Source of the DNA: Streptomyces sp. NBC_01142
Lineage (GTDB): Bacteria > Actinomycetota > Actinomycetes > Streptomycetales > Streptomycetaceae
Reading direction: 5' to 3'
DNA length: 64,000 bases
NCBI RefSeq assembly: GCF_026341125.1
Contig: NZ_JAPEOR010000001.1
Span: 868,001 to 932,000 of the forward strand
Shown here: in pieces, positions 45,479-54,620 of the stretch
Position numbering within the stretch: position 1 is the first letter of the stretch
How the letters are laid out: each line of letters starts with the position of its first letter
Translations under genes and position numbers: made by a program
The notes under the pieces: model-generated
Told to the model about the DNA's origin: nothing
What the model saw: only the letters and a program-made list of their open reading frames with translations
Databases searched by the model: none

Positions 45479-47863
45479 ATGTCCCAGGTCGACGCGCCAC
45501 GCGGGAGGACATGCTCCCGAACGCTCCGCTACGTCGCGCTCCTCGCCGGCGGGGTGCTGGTGCTGCCCGTCCTGGCGGGATGCAGCTCCGACGACGGTGA
45601 GAGCGACGCCAAGGCGGCGGCCCAGGACATCGCTCCCACCCCGCGGGACCTGGTGGCAGCGGGGGGTTCGCTGCGCTGGGCGATCGACGCGATGCCCACC
45701 ACCCTCAATGCCTTCCAGGCCGATGCGGACGCCGCCACGGCCCGCATCGCCGGCGCCGTGCTGCCCTCCCTCTTCACGCTCGACGAGACCGGCCGTCCGC
45801 AGCGCAACGCCGATTACCTCGAAAGCGCCGAGATCGTCGAGCGCGAGCCCAAGCAGGTCGTGCTCTACAAGCTCAACCAGCAGGCGGTGTGGAGCGACGG
45901 CCGAGAGATCGGCGCACCCGACTTCCTGGGCCAGTGGCGTGCCCTGAGCGGCAAGAACACCGCGTACTGGACCGCCCGCAACGCCGGCTACGAGCGCATC
46001 GAGAAGATCGAGCGCGGCGCCGACGACCTCGAGGTCAAGGTCACCTTCAACAAGCCCTACGCGGACTGGCAGTCCCTCTTCTCCCCGCTCTATCCCAAAG
46101 AGGTGACCGGGACCCCGGCCACCTTCAACGACGGGGCCCGCTCCGAGCTCAAGGTGATGGCCGGCCCCTTCCAGCTGGGGCCGATCGACAGCAAGGCGGG
46201 GACGGCCACGCTCGTACGCAACCCGCGCTGGTGGGGGCAGCGGGCCAAGCTGGAGAGCCTGGTACTGACCGCCGTGCCGCGCGACGAGCGTGCCGTCGCG
46301 CTCGCCGAGGGCCGCCTCGACCTCGCGGAGATCGACCGGAAGGCGGCGGACCGTATCGCCCTCGCGACTCGGGACGCGGGGGTCGGCGGCGAGCCGCTCA
46401 CCCACGGTCCGGGCGCGACGCTCACTCCCTCCGCCGCGCTCAAGAACTGGGCGCTGGCCCACGGCTCCGACAAGGAGAAGGCCGAGGCCGCGCAGCAGGC
46501 CCGCGAGGAGAGGGCCGCGGCGGCCAAGGCGTACGCCGAGGAGCAGACGGCCCTGCGCAGCTATGTGGTCCGCAAGTCGCTGGAGCCCGCGTACACCCAG
46601 CTCGCGCTCAATGGTGAGTCCGGCCCGCTCTCCGACGACCGGGTGCGCCGTGCCGTGGCGCGCGCCCTGGACCGCAAGGAGCTCGCCGAGGCCGTACTGA
46701 CCCCGCTCGGGCTGCCCGCCGCACCTCCCGGCAGCCATCTGGCACTGGCCGGCCAGTCGGCGTACACGGACAACAGCTCCGCGCTCGGTGAGCAGAGCAC
46801 CCAGGAGGCGCAGGCGCTGCTGGCGGCCGCGGGCTGGACGCCCGGCGGGGCCCGCAAGAACGCCGTTCCGGCCAAGGCGGGCAGTGACGCCGACGGCGGC
46901 AGGGCCGAGCCCTCGGCGCAGCCGTCCCAGAAGGCTGACCAGCCCGAAAAGAAGAAGGAAAAGAAGGAAGAGAAGAAGAAGGAGGCGAAGAAGGAAGCAA
47001 GGGACACCGCGTCCGACGAGGGGACGTACATCGTCGGCGACGACAAGCCCGCCGACGGCGGCAACGGCCCCGGGTCCGGCACCAGCGGTACGCACATCCT
47101 CGCGCCCGCCTCCTCCGCGGCCCTCCAGGGCCTGGCCCTGCAGCGTCAGTCCCATGCGGTCGACGACGAGAACGGCTCCGAGTCCTGGACCAGGGTCGAC
47201 GGGCAGAAGGGCGGCATGGCCGGCGCCTATGCCCCGCGCGGCACCGCGGCCCCCGCCCGCGTGTCCCCGCGCGGCACTGCGGCCCCCGCCCGCGTGAGCG
47301 GCCCGCTCGGCAAGGACGGCAAGCCCCTCACCCTGCGCTTCGTGCTCCCCTCGGGCCCCGGCTCCGAGGCGCTGCGCACGGTCGGCGACAAGATCTCGCG
47401 GATGCTCGACGGCATCGGGGTCCAGACCGAGATCACCAAGGTCTCCGACGAGAGCTTCTTCAAGGACCACATCGCCTCGGGCGACTACGACCTGGCGCTG
47501 TACTCCTGGCCCGGCACCGCCTTCCCGGCGACCGACGCCCGGCCCATCTTCGCCAAGCCCCGGCCCGCCACCGACGGCTCCCTGCTGGTGGAGCAGAACT
47601 ACACCCGCGTCGGTACGGACTACATCGACCAGCTCTTCGACCAGGCCGTCGCAGAGCTGGACGAGAACGCCGCCCGTGATCTGGTGCGCCGGGCGGATGC
47701 CCGGATCTGGGCCGCGGCCGGATCCATCCCGCTCTACCAGCGTCCCGAGCTGATCGCGGTCAAGCCCAAAGTGGCCAACGCGGGAGCATTCGGCTTTGCG
47801 GCCCCCCGCTACCAGGACATCGGGTTCAAGAAGGCCCGACCTGCCAAGTCTGCGAAGAAGTAG
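45479..47863 (+). CDS. ABC-type peptide-binding lipoprotein, unusually long
   Basis: 794 residues (family usually about 530-600). The lipobox VLAGC with Cys35 anchors it outside the membrane. LRWAIDAMPTTLNAFQADADAA and FVLPSGPGSEAL belong to the SBP_bac_5 fold. Two insertions swell the protein: a Lys/Glu-rich tract (about 485-510; KKKEKKEEKKKEAKKEA) and a perfect 11-residue tandem PRGTAAPARVS. GAAGAGG lies 8 nt before the ATG. It has no permease genes of its own, so it may serve bldK or the downstream operon, or act as a sensor. It precedes typA. Confidence 0.88.
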   Translation: MSQVDAPRGRTCSRTLRYVALLAGGVLVLPVLAGCSSDDGESDAKAAAQDIAPTPRDLVAAGGSLRWAIDAMPTTLNAFQADADAATARIAGAVLPSLFTLDETGRPQRNADYLESAEIVEREPKQVVLYKLNQQAVWSDGREIGAPDFLGQWRALSGKNTAYWTARNAGYERIEKIERGADDLEVKVTFNKPYADWQSLFSPLYPKEVTGTPATFNDGARSELKVMAGPFQLGPIDSKAGTATLVRNPRWWGQRAKLESLVLTAVPRDERAVALAEGRLDLAEIDRKAADRIALATRDAGVGGEPLTHGPGATLTPSAALKNWALAHGSDKEKAEAAQQAREERAAAAKAYAEEQTALRSYVVRKSLEPAYTQLALNGESGPLSDDRVRRAVARALDRKELAEAVLTPLGLPAAPPGSHLALAGQSAYTDNSSALGEQSTQEAQALLAAAGWTPGGARKNAVPAKAGSDADGGRAEPSAQPSQKADQPEKKKEKKEEKKKEAKKEARDTASDEGTYIVGDDKPADGGNGPGSGTSGTHILAPASSAALQGLALQRQSHAVDDENGSESWTRVDGQKGGMAGAYAPRGTAAPARVSPRGTAAPARVSGPLGKDGKPLTLRFVLPSGPGSEALRTVGDKISRMLDGIGVQTEITKVSDESFFKDHIASGDYDLALYSWPGTAFPATDARPIFAKPRPATDGSLLVEQNYTRVGTDYIDQLFDQAVAELDENAARDLVRRADARIWAAAGSIPLYQRPELIAVKPKVANAGAFGFAAPRYQDIGFKKARPAKSAKK
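47234..47299 (+). repeat. 33-bp tandem repeat in the lipoprotein gene
   Basis: 47234-47266 and 47267-47299 both encode PRGTAAPARVS and differ only in three bases. A recent in-frame duplication. Confidence 0.9.
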
Positions 47864-47881
47864 CAGGGAAGAAGTAGCAGG
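47854..47881 (+). repeat. 14-bp duplication spanning the stop codon
   Basis: GAAGAAGTAGCAGG is present twice back to back; the first copy contains the stop of the lipoprotein gene. Confidence 0.9.
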
Positions 47882-47911
47882 TCAGAACCTCAGAACTGGC
47901 TCAAGTCGCTT

Positions 47912-47934
47912 GCCCGCCGGTATCGCCGGCGGGC
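47912..47934 (+). terminator. Lipoprotein-gene terminator
   Basis: GCCCGCCGG-TATCG-CCGGCGGGC, a 9-bp stem 48 bp after the stop. The rest of the 300-bp gap to typA is probably its promoter region, with no identifiable gene. Confidence 0.75.
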
Positions 47935-48163
47935 AGGATCATGCCTGACCTTGACCCAGGCTTTTCGTATCCCGGCTGCATCACGGCTGCCTCGTCCGCA
48001 CCTCTGCGCAACCTCTCCGCACTCCTGCGGGGCCCTCCCGATCGGCCCGGGAAGCCCCCGGCGCGGCAGCCCCGTACCATGGGACATAGCCGTGGCGTGT
48101 CCGCCCGGCGGGCGTACGAGGAAAAAACGCCGCATCCCACGATCGAGAGAAGCGCCAGCCAGC

Positions 48164-50038
48164 ATGCCCACGCGCCACGACATCCGTAACGTTGCCATCG
48201 TCGCCCACGTCGACCACGGCAAGACCACCCTGGTCGACGCCATGCTGAAGCAGGCCGGCGCATTCGCGGCGCACGCCGCCGAACACCTCGACGACCGCAT
48301 GATGGACTCGAACGACCTGGAGCGTGAGAAGGGCATCACGATCCTGGCCAAGAACACCGCGGTCAAGTACCACCCGAAGGCCGGCGGCGTCCCCGTCACC
48401 ATCAACATCATCGACACCCCCGGCCACGCCGACTTCGGTGGCGAGGTGGAGCGCGGTCTGTCGATGGTGGACGCGGTCGTTCTCCTGGTCGACGCCTCCG
48501 AGGGGCCGCTGCCCCAGACCCGCTTCGTGCTGCGCAAGGCGCTGGCCGCGAAGATGCCGGTCATCCTGTGCATCAACAAGACGGACCGCCCGGACTCCCG
48601 GATCGCCGAGGTCGTCGACGAGACGTACGACCTGTTCCTGGACCTGGACGCGACCGAGGAGCAGATCGAGTTCCCGATCGTCTACGCCTGTGCGCGTGAC
48701 GGCGTCGCCTCGCTGACCAAGCCGGAGGACGGCACCGTCCCGGCCGACAGCGAGAACCTGGAGCCGTTCTTCTCCACGATCCTCGCGCACGTCCCGGCCC
48801 CCGAGTACGACGAGTCCGCGCCGCTCCAGGCCCACGTCACCAACCTGGATGCCGACAACTTCCTCGGCCGTATCGCGCTCTGCCGTGTCGAGCAGGGTGA
48901 GCTGAAGAAGGGCCAGACCGTCACGTGGATCAAGCGTGACGGCACGAAGTCCAACGTCCGCATCACCGAGCTGATGATGACCGAGGCGCTCACCCGCAAG
49001 CCGGCCGAGAAGGCGGGCCCGGGCGACATCTGCGCGGTCGCCGGATTCCCGGACATCATGATCGGCGAGACTCTGGCCGACCCCGAGAACCCGATCGCGC
49101 TCCCGCTGATCACGGTCGACGAGCCCGCGATCTCGATGACCATCGGTACGAACACCTCGCCGCTGGTCGGCAAGGGCGGCAAGGGCCACAAGGTCACCGC
49201 CCGCCAGGTGAAGGACCGTCTGGACCGCGAGCTCATCGGTAACGTCTCGCTCCGCGTCCTGGACACCGAGCGCCCCGACGCCTGGGAGGTCCAGGGCCGT
49301 GGTGAGCTCGCGCTGGCGATCCTGGTCGAGCAGATGCGCCGTGAGGGCTTCGAGCTGACCGTCGGCAAGCCCGAGGTCGTCACCAAGCAGATCGACGGCA
49401 AGACGCACGAGCCGATCGAGCGCATGACGATCGACTCCCCCGAGGAGCACCTCGGCGCCATCACGCAGCTGATGGCGACCCGCAAGGGCCGCATGGAGAC
49501 GATGACCAACCACGGCTCGGGCTGGATCCGCATGGAGTGGATCGTCCCCTCGCGTGGCCTGATCGGCTTCCGTACGGAGTTCCTGACGCAGACCCGCGGC
49601 ACCGGCATCGCGCACTCCATCTTCGAGGGCCACGAGCCGTGGTTCGGCGAGCTGCGCACCCGTCACAACGGCTCGCTGGTGGCGGACCGCTCCGGTTCGG
49701 TGACGCCGTTCGCGATGGTCAACCTCCAGGAGCGCGGTGTCATCTTCACCGAGGCCGGTACCGAGGTGTACGAGGGCATGATCGTCGGCGAGAACTCGCG
49801 CGCCGACGACATGGACGTGAACATCACCAAGGAGAAGAAGCTCACCAACATGCGTGCCGCCTCCGCGGACACCACCGAGAACGTGGTGCCGGCCCGGAAG
49901 CTGTCGCTTGAGCAGTCCCTGGAGTTCTGCCGCGAGGACGAGTGCATCGAGGTGACCCCGGAGACGGTCCGTATCCGCAAGGTCGTTCTGGACCAGAAGG
50001 AGCGCGGCCGCACCGCGTCCCGCGCCAAGCGCAGCTGA
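48164..50038 (+). CDS. typA: Translational GTPase TypA/BipA
   Basis: 624 residues. G1 AHVDHGKTT (about 14-22), G2 KGITI, G3 DTPGH, G4 NKTD are intact. EF-G domain II (about 210-295), domains III and V, and the TypA-specific C-terminus with GRTASRAKRS tail follow. It binds 70S ribosomes under stress and influences large-subunit assembly. ATG 48164 (MPTRHDIRNVAIVAHVDHG) is chosen by family match; the long upstream frame is rejected. It is followed by a terminator and then the bldK operon. Confidence 0.96.
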   Translation: MPTRHDIRNVAIVAHVDHGKTTLVDAMLKQAGAFAAHAAEHLDDRMMDSNDLEREKGITILAKNTAVKYHPKAGGVPVTINIIDTPGHADFGGEVERGLSMVDAVVLLVDASEGPLPQTRFVLRKALAAKMPVILCINKTDRPDSRIAEVVDETYDLFLDLDATEEQIEFPIVYACARDGVASLTKPEDGTVPADSENLEPFFSTILAHVPAPEYDESAPLQAHVTNLDADNFLGRIALCRVEQGELKKGQTVTWIKRDGTKSNVRITELMMTEALTRKPAEKAGPGDICAVAGFPDIMIGETLADPENPIALPLITVDEPAISMTIGTNTSPLVGKGGKGHKVTARQVKDRLDRELIGNVSLRVLDTERPDAWEVQGRGELALAILVEQMRREGFELTVGKPEVVTKQIDGKTHEPIERMTIDSPEEHLGAITQLMATRKGRMETMTNHGSGWIRMEWIVPSRGLIGFRTEFLTQTRGTGIAHSIFEGHEPWFGELRTRHNGSLVADRSGSVTPFAMVNLQERGVIFTEAGTEVYEGMIVGENSRADDMDVNITKEKKLTNMRAASADTTENVVPARKLSLEQSLEFCREDECIEVTPETVRIRKVVLDQKERGRTASRAKRS

Positions 50039-50062
50039 CGCCTCGTAACCTGGTTGCACATC

Positions 50063-50099
50063 GGCCCGGCTGCCCTCACTTCGGTGGGGGAGCCGGGCC
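50063..50099 (+). terminator. typA terminator
   Basis: GGCCCGGCT (50063-50071) pairs with AGCCGGGCC (50091-50099), followed by TTTGCCTTT, a good intrinsic terminator. Confidence 0.9.
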
Positions 50100-50110
50100 T
50101 TTGCCTTTAA

Positions 50111-50517
50111 TTCAGGGTTCTGTGGGGGTAGTTGACAAAGCGTAAATGTTGCCCCGTGGCGATCCTGGCCGAATCCGAGTAGGCAAGTGGTTTTCTCCGG
50201 CCAGGCGTTCGCAATCCGGATCATGGTGACCGATAGATGTGTAACGAGTCCGTTTCGCGACCATCTATCTCTGATCGGTTTGTCCAGATTTCGATCCTTG
50301 TACACGACAGGTGTGATCGAACCGAGACCAAAAGTCTGTAGTCGGGCCGTACGTGATGGCTAATAGTTGAGCGCGTAGAGCTCGGGTCAATGGGTCATGC
50401 GCTGTGGGGAGCGCCGACTCACGAGCACACTGGGTACGTGACGTGTCGCCGTCAGGGGTGGTGGCGAGCATCACGGCCCTCTCTTGTAGTGACAAGTGGA
50501 CTCATGAGGAGGACCCC
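50111..50517 (+). promoter_or_regulatory. Long 5' regulatory region of the bldK operon
   Basis: About 400 bp without a gene, AT-rich for this genome. It contains TTGACA at 50131, an 8-bp inverted repeat GATAGATG (50232-50239) / CATCTATC (50262-50269), and two sites one mismatch from the AdpA consensus TGGCSNGWWY (TGGCCGAATC at 50166, TGGCGAGCAT at 50462). The promoter itself could not be fixed. Confidence 0.5.
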
Positions 50518-50589
50518 ATGCGTGGTGCCATAAGCACCGAATGGGTCGTGCGCGCGATAGTGATCCCTGCGGGGGACGAACGATCGTGA
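50518..50589 (+). CDS. 23-codon leader ORF translationally coupled to bldKA
   Basis: ATG 50518 follows a near-perfect SD (GAGGAGGA, 4 nt gap) and reads 23 residues, MRGAISTEWVVRAIVIPAGD and ERS, then TGA at 50587. The stop overlaps the bldKA GTG as GTGA, the arrangement for coupled translation. The peptide resembles nothing known. It could set the rate of bldKA translation or be a leader that senses peptide or amino acid supply. Coding potential was judged from SD strength and the overlap only. Confidence 0.6.
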   Translation: MRGAISTEWVVRAIVIPAGDERS

Positions 50590-51617
50590 CCAGTCCAGCA
50601 CAGACCGACAACGCCGTGGCGTCCGGAGTCTCGGGCGTGGAGGACGTGTCGAAGGATGGGGCTCCGGGTCCCAAGAAGGCTGTTGGCCTCTCGCCCAGCC
50701 AGCTGATGTGGCGCCGCTTCAAGCGGGATCGCACGGGAGTCGTCTCCGCGTGCGTCGTCATCTTCTTCTTCGTCATCGCCCTGCTCGCACCGGTGATCTC
50801 GATGGTGTACGGCAAGGATCCGTACACGCTTTACGGGCAGGACAACATCGAGCTCCTCGATGAGTTCAGCATCCCGACCGGTGTGTTCGGAGGCGTCTCC
50901 GGCGACCACTGGTTCGGCATCGAGCCGAACCTCGGCCGCGATGTGTTCATGCAGCTGCTCTATGGCATGCGCACCTCGATCTACACGGCACTGGCGGCGA
51001 CCATTCTGATGGTCGTCGTGGGTGTGGTGATCGGTCTCATGGGTGGGTACTTCGGCGGGAAGATCGACTACTGGCTCGGCCGGGTGACCGACCTCCTGCT
51101 GGGCTTCCCCAGCCAGCTGTTCTTCATTGCCTCGATGCCCGTCGTCGTGTCGGCATTCGTCCGGCCGGACGAGGAGACGCCCACCTACCTCCGCGCCACC
51201 GCGATCATCATCGTGCTGTCGTTCCTGGGGTGGATGGGTCTTTCCCGGCTGATCCGGGCGGCGACGCTCTCCCTGCGTGAGCGGGAGTTCATCGAGGCGG
51301 CGAAGATCGCGGGTGCTTCGCCCTGGCGGATCATCCGCAAGGAGCTGCTGCCGAATCTGGTCACACCGATCCTGGTTCAGGGCACCCTTCTGCTGCCCTC
51401 CACCATTCTTTCGGTGGCCTTCCTGTCCTTCGTGGGTGTCGGCTTTGTCGAACCCACCCCCGACTGGGGGCGGATGTTCGCCATCGGCGCGGACATCTAC
51501 GAGCAGGATCCGGCCTACATGTTCTTCCCGGGTGTCGCCATGGTCGTTTTCGTCGTGGCGTTCAACCTCCTCGGCGACTCGGTCCGAGACGCTTTCGACC
51601 CCAAGACCGGACGCTGA
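50586..51617 (+). CDS. bldKA: BldK oligopeptide ABC transporter, permease subunit BldKA
   Basis: 343 residues, OppC/DppC type: an N-terminal cytoplasmic region, six transmembrane helices (first at VVSACVVIFFFVIALLAPVIS) and the EAA loop EFIEAAKIAGASPWRIIRKELLPN that contacts the ATPases. The operon order permease-lipoprotein-permease-ATPase-ATPase equals the S. coelicolor bldKABCDE locus, which imports an extracellular signal needed for aerial mycelium formation. GTG 50586 is preceded by GGGGGAC and by the coupled 23-codon ORF. It is first in the operon. Confidence 0.86.
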   Translation: MTSPAQTDNAVASGVSGVEDVSKDGAPGPKKAVGLSPSQLMWRRFKRDRTGVVSACVVIFFFVIALLAPVISMVYGKDPYTLYGQDNIELLDEFSIPTGVFGGVSGDHWFGIEPNLGRDVFMQLLYGMRTSIYTALAATILMVVVGVVIGLMGGYFGGKIDYWLGRVTDLLLGFPSQLFFIASMPVVVSAFVRPDEETPTYLRATAIIIVLSFLGWMGLSRLIRAATLSLREREFIEAAKIAGASPWRIIRKELLPNLVTPILVQGTLLLPSTILSVAFLSFVGVGFVEPTPDWGRMFAIGADIYEQDPAYMFFPGVAMVVFVVAFNLLGDSVRDAFDPKTGR

Positions 51618-51716
51618 CCGTCCGCTCAGGGGAAAGCTGCCACCCGGGCCCCGGCTCCTACCGGATGCGCCAGGCAGCACCGTTGGATCACTACTGACAG
51701 ATAGGTACTCATCACC

Positions 51717-53519
51717 ATGAGCATCTTTGGCACGCGCAAAACACGCGCAGTGGTCGTCGCTCTGGCGGCCGGCTCCCTGGCGCTGACCGGCTGCAGCAGC
51801 AATGAGGGCGGCAGCGACACCAAGGGCAAGGGCAAGAACCAGGAGGACGCCGCCGCACAGTCCGCGGCCGTCGTCTACGGCGACGCCAAGGCCTCCACCG
51901 GCCCGGCCGCCGAGGTTCCGGGCGCCCGCCCCGGTGGCACCATGACCGTGTACCAGGAGGACGACTTCTCCCACCTGGACCCGGCCCAGACCTACGTCAG
52001 CGACGGCCGTCTGCTCGGCCGTCTGCTGCACCGTGGCCTGACGCAGAACCAGGAAGACGACAAGGGCAAGATCACCGTCGTCGGCGACATCGCCACGGAT
52101 GCCGGTAAGTCGTCCAACGGCGGCAAGACCTGGACGTACACCCTCAAGAGTGGCATCAAGGACCAGAACGGCAACGAGATCACCTCGGCCGACGTCCGCC
52201 ACACCATCGAGCGTCTGTACGCGCCGTTCATCACCGACGGCCCGATCTACCTCCAGCAGTGGCTGTCCGGCGCGGGCACCACGTACCGCAAGGCGCTGCC
52301 GGACGGTCCGTACAAGGGCAAGCACCTGCCCGACTCGGTCCTGTCGACCCCGGACGCCAAGACGGTCGTCTTCAACTTCAAGGTGCCGCAGCCGGACCTG
52401 CCGCAGGCGCTCGCCATGGTCGGCTACTCCATCGTGCCCGAGAAGACGGACACCAAGGAGAAGTACGACACGGCTCCGGTCGCGACCGGCCCGTACAAGA
52501 TCGCTGAGTTCAAGCCGGGCAAGACCATGAAGCTCGTCAAGAACACGAACTGGGACCCGAAGTCCGACTCGGTCCGTCACCAGTACGTCGATGGCTTCAA
52601 CATCGACTACAACCACGACGACGACGACCAGACCAAGACCATCCTGTCCGACCGCGGCGAGGCCAAGAACGCCGTGATGTTCACGGGTCAGGTCGCCACC
52701 AACCAGGTGCGTCAGGTCGTCACGAACGCCGAGGCGAAGAAGCGCACCATCGAGGGCTACGCCCCGTACGTGTGGCAGCTCAACTTCAACCTCGACCGGA
52801 TGACGGACAAGAAGGTCCGCGACGCCATCGCCTACGCGATGCCCAGCGCCAACATCTACAAGCCCGACGGCGGTGCGTACGGCGGTGAGACCGCGACCGG
52901 TCTGATGGCCCCGACCGTTCCGGGCTACGAGAAGGGCTACGACCCCTTCGAGAAGCTGAAGAAGCCGGCCGGTGACATCGAGAAGGCCAAGAAGCTGATC
53001 AAGGAGGCGGGCGCCGAGGGCAAGAAGGTCGTCTACGCCTACGCCAACACCCCGGTCCGCCAGCAGCAGTCGGTCGTCATCGAGACGGCGCTGGAGAAGA
53101 TCGGTCTGGACGTCCAGAAGAAGGAGATCGACAGCGCCACCTGGTACGAGCAGGTCGGCAAGGTCAAGAACGGTCTGGACCTCTACATGACCGGCTGGGG
53201 CCAGGACTGGCCGTCCGCGTCCACGGTCATCCCGCCGCTGTTCGACGGCAAGCAGCTGCAGGACGGTTCCTCGGTCTACTCGCACATCAACGACCCCAAG
53301 GTCAACGCCGAGATCGACCGCATCCTGAAGATCACGGAGCCGGCTGAGGCGCAGAAGGCCTGGACGGCGCTGCACCACGACATCGTGGAGCGGATCAACC
53401 CGGCTGCCCCGCTGTACTTCACCAAGGTGTTCCAGATCCAGGGTTCCAACGTCGGCGGTGCGCGCTACTCCACCGATGTCAGCTACATCGACGTCACGCG
53501 TCTGTACCTGAAGAAGTAG
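51717..53519 (+). CDS. bldKB: BldK peptide-binding lipoprotein BldKB
   Basis: 600 residues with signal peptide and lipobox ALTGC (Cys26). SBP_bac_5 fold: MTVYQEDDFSHLDPAQTYVSD, LHRGLTQNQEDDKGK, VRDAIAYAMPSANIY. The acidic linker after Cys26 (GGSDTKGKGKNQED) is typical of surface lipoproteins. It captures the oligopeptide and passes it to BldKA/KC. Codon use is very biased towards optimal codons (AAG, GAC, GTC), suggesting high expression. The 99-bp gap from bldKA has only a weak SD. Confidence 0.88.
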   Translation: MSIFGTRKTRAVVVALAAGSLALTGCSSNEGGSDTKGKGKNQEDAAAQSAAVVYGDAKASTGPAAEVPGARPGGTMTVYQEDDFSHLDPAQTYVSDGRLLGRLLHRGLTQNQEDDKGKITVVGDIATDAGKSSNGGKTWTYTLKSGIKDQNGNEITSADVRHTIERLYAPFITDGPIYLQQWLSGAGTTYRKALPDGPYKGKHLPDSVLSTPDAKTVVFNFKVPQPDLPQALAMVGYSIVPEKTDTKEKYDTAPVATGPYKIAEFKPGKTMKLVKNTNWDPKSDSVRHQYVDGFNIDYNHDDDDQTKTILSDRGEAKNAVMFTGQVATNQVRQVVTNAEAKKRTIEGYAPYVWQLNFNLDRMTDKKVRDAIAYAMPSANIYKPDGGAYGGETATGLMAPTVPGYEKGYDPFEKLKKPAGDIEKAKKLIKEAGAEGKKVVYAYANTPVRQQQSVVIETALEKIGLDVQKKEIDSATWYEQVGKVKNGLDLYMTGWGQDWPSASTVIPPLFDGKQLQDGSSVYSHINDPKVNAEIDRILKITEPAEAQKAWTALHHDIVERINPAAPLYFTKVFQIQGSNVGGARYSTDVSYIDVTRLYLKK

Positions 53520-53532
53520 CAACGCATCGATC

Positions 53533-53577
53533 GGCCCCCGGGGTGTGCGCACGGCGGAGCGCACACCCCGGGGGGCC
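53533..53577 (+). terminator. Strong intergenic hairpin between bldKB and bldKC
   Basis: GGCCCCCGGGGTGTGCGC (53533-53550) pairs with 53559-53577 around an 8-nt loop, an 18-bp stem with one bulged G. It begins 13 nt after the bldKB stop, inside the operon, so it should act as attenuator or mRNA 3'-end stabiliser. Confidence 0.85.
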
Positions 53578-53632
53578 GGTCCTCTCCTCTCTGACCCCCT
53601 CACAGCCGCCGTCCTGAGAGCAGCGACCAGCC

Positions 53633-54610
53633 ATGCTTCAATTCCTCCTTCGCCGGACGTTCGGCGCAGTCCTGATCCTCGTCTTGATCAGTGCCATCAC
53701 GTTCTTCATGTTCTTCGCCATCCCGCAGGACCCTGCCCTGCTCGCGTGCGGCAAGAACTGCACGCCGGATGCGCTGGAAGTCATCCACAAGAACCTCGGC
53801 CTCGACCAGCCGGTGCCGGTGCAGTACTGGAACTACATGGTCGGCATCTTCGCCGGGCGCGACTTCGCCATCGGCCACTGCGCGGCCCCCTGCTTCGGTA
53901 TCTCCTTCGACAGCCAGCAGCCCGTGTGGGACACGATCATCGACCGCTTCCCGCTCACCCTCTCCCTCTCCCTCGGCGGCCTCCTGGTCTTCCTGTTCGT
54001 CGGTCTCGGCGCGGGCATGATCGCCGCGTGGAAGAGGGGCACCGCGGTCGACAAGATCTTCAGCGGTGGCTCGCTGGTCCTCACGTCGATGCAGATCTAC
54101 TTCCTCGGCCCGGTCGTGCTCGGCATCTTCGTCTACAGCACCGGCTGGCTGGACAAGCCGAAGTACGTGCCGTTCAGTGAGTCGATCGGCGGCTGGTTCA
54201 TGGGCTTGCTGATCCCCTGGATCGTCATGTCGGTCATCTTCACGGCCAACTACACCCGTATGTCGCGCTCCACGATGATCGAGCAGCTCCAGGAAGAACA
54301 CGTCAGAGCGGCCCGTGCCAAGGGCATGAGCAGCCGCTTCGTGTTCTTCCGCTACGCCTGGCGTGGTTCGCTCATTCCGATCGTCACCATCCTCGGCATC
54401 GACCTGGGTGCACTCTTCGGCGGCGCGATGGTCACCGAACTCACCTTCGGTCTCGCGGGAATCGGCCGGCTGGCACGCGACTCGGTCCTCGACAAGGACC
54501 TTCCGCTGACCATGGGTGTGCTGATCTTCAGCGCCGCCTTCATCCTCCTTTTCAATGTCATCGTGGACGCCATGTACGCCGTCATCGACCCGCGCGTGCG
54601 TCTGGCCTAG
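53633..54610 (+). CDS. bldKC: BldK permease subunit BldKC
   Basis: 325 residues, OppB/DppB type: MLQFLLRRTFGAVLILVLIS helix 1, a large first extracytoplasmic loop (about 30-110) with two Cys pairs (ACGKNC, HCAAPC), then five more helices and the EAA loop EEHVRAARAKGMSSRFVFFRYAWRGS. It pairs with BldKA to form the channel. The first gene after the internal hairpin. Ends 10 bp before bldKD. Confidence 0.88.
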   Translation: MLQFLLRRTFGAVLILVLISAITFFMFFAIPQDPALLACGKNCTPDALEVIHKNLGLDQPVPVQYWNYMVGIFAGRDFAIGHCAAPCFGISFDSQQPVWDTIIDRFPLTLSLSLGGLLVFLFVGLGAGMIAAWKRGTAVDKIFSGGSLVLTSMQIYFLGPVVLGIFVYSTGWLDKPKYVPFSESIGGWFMGLLIPWIVMSVIFTANYTRMSRSTMIEQLQEEHVRAARAKGMSSRFVFFRYAWRGSLIPIVTILGIDLGALFGGAMVTELTFGLAGIGRLARDSVLDKDLPLTMGVLIFSAAFILLFNVIVDAMYAVIDPRVRLA

Positions 54611-54620
54611 GAGAACGACC

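Noticed and set aside
50131..50160. TTGACA at 50131 as the bldK promoter
   Set aside because: No -10 hexamer stands at 16-18 bp, so a promoter could not be assigned.
50502..53603. A 1033-codon minus-strand frame across bldKA and bldKB
   Set aside because: Antisense to two conserved genes, no domain.
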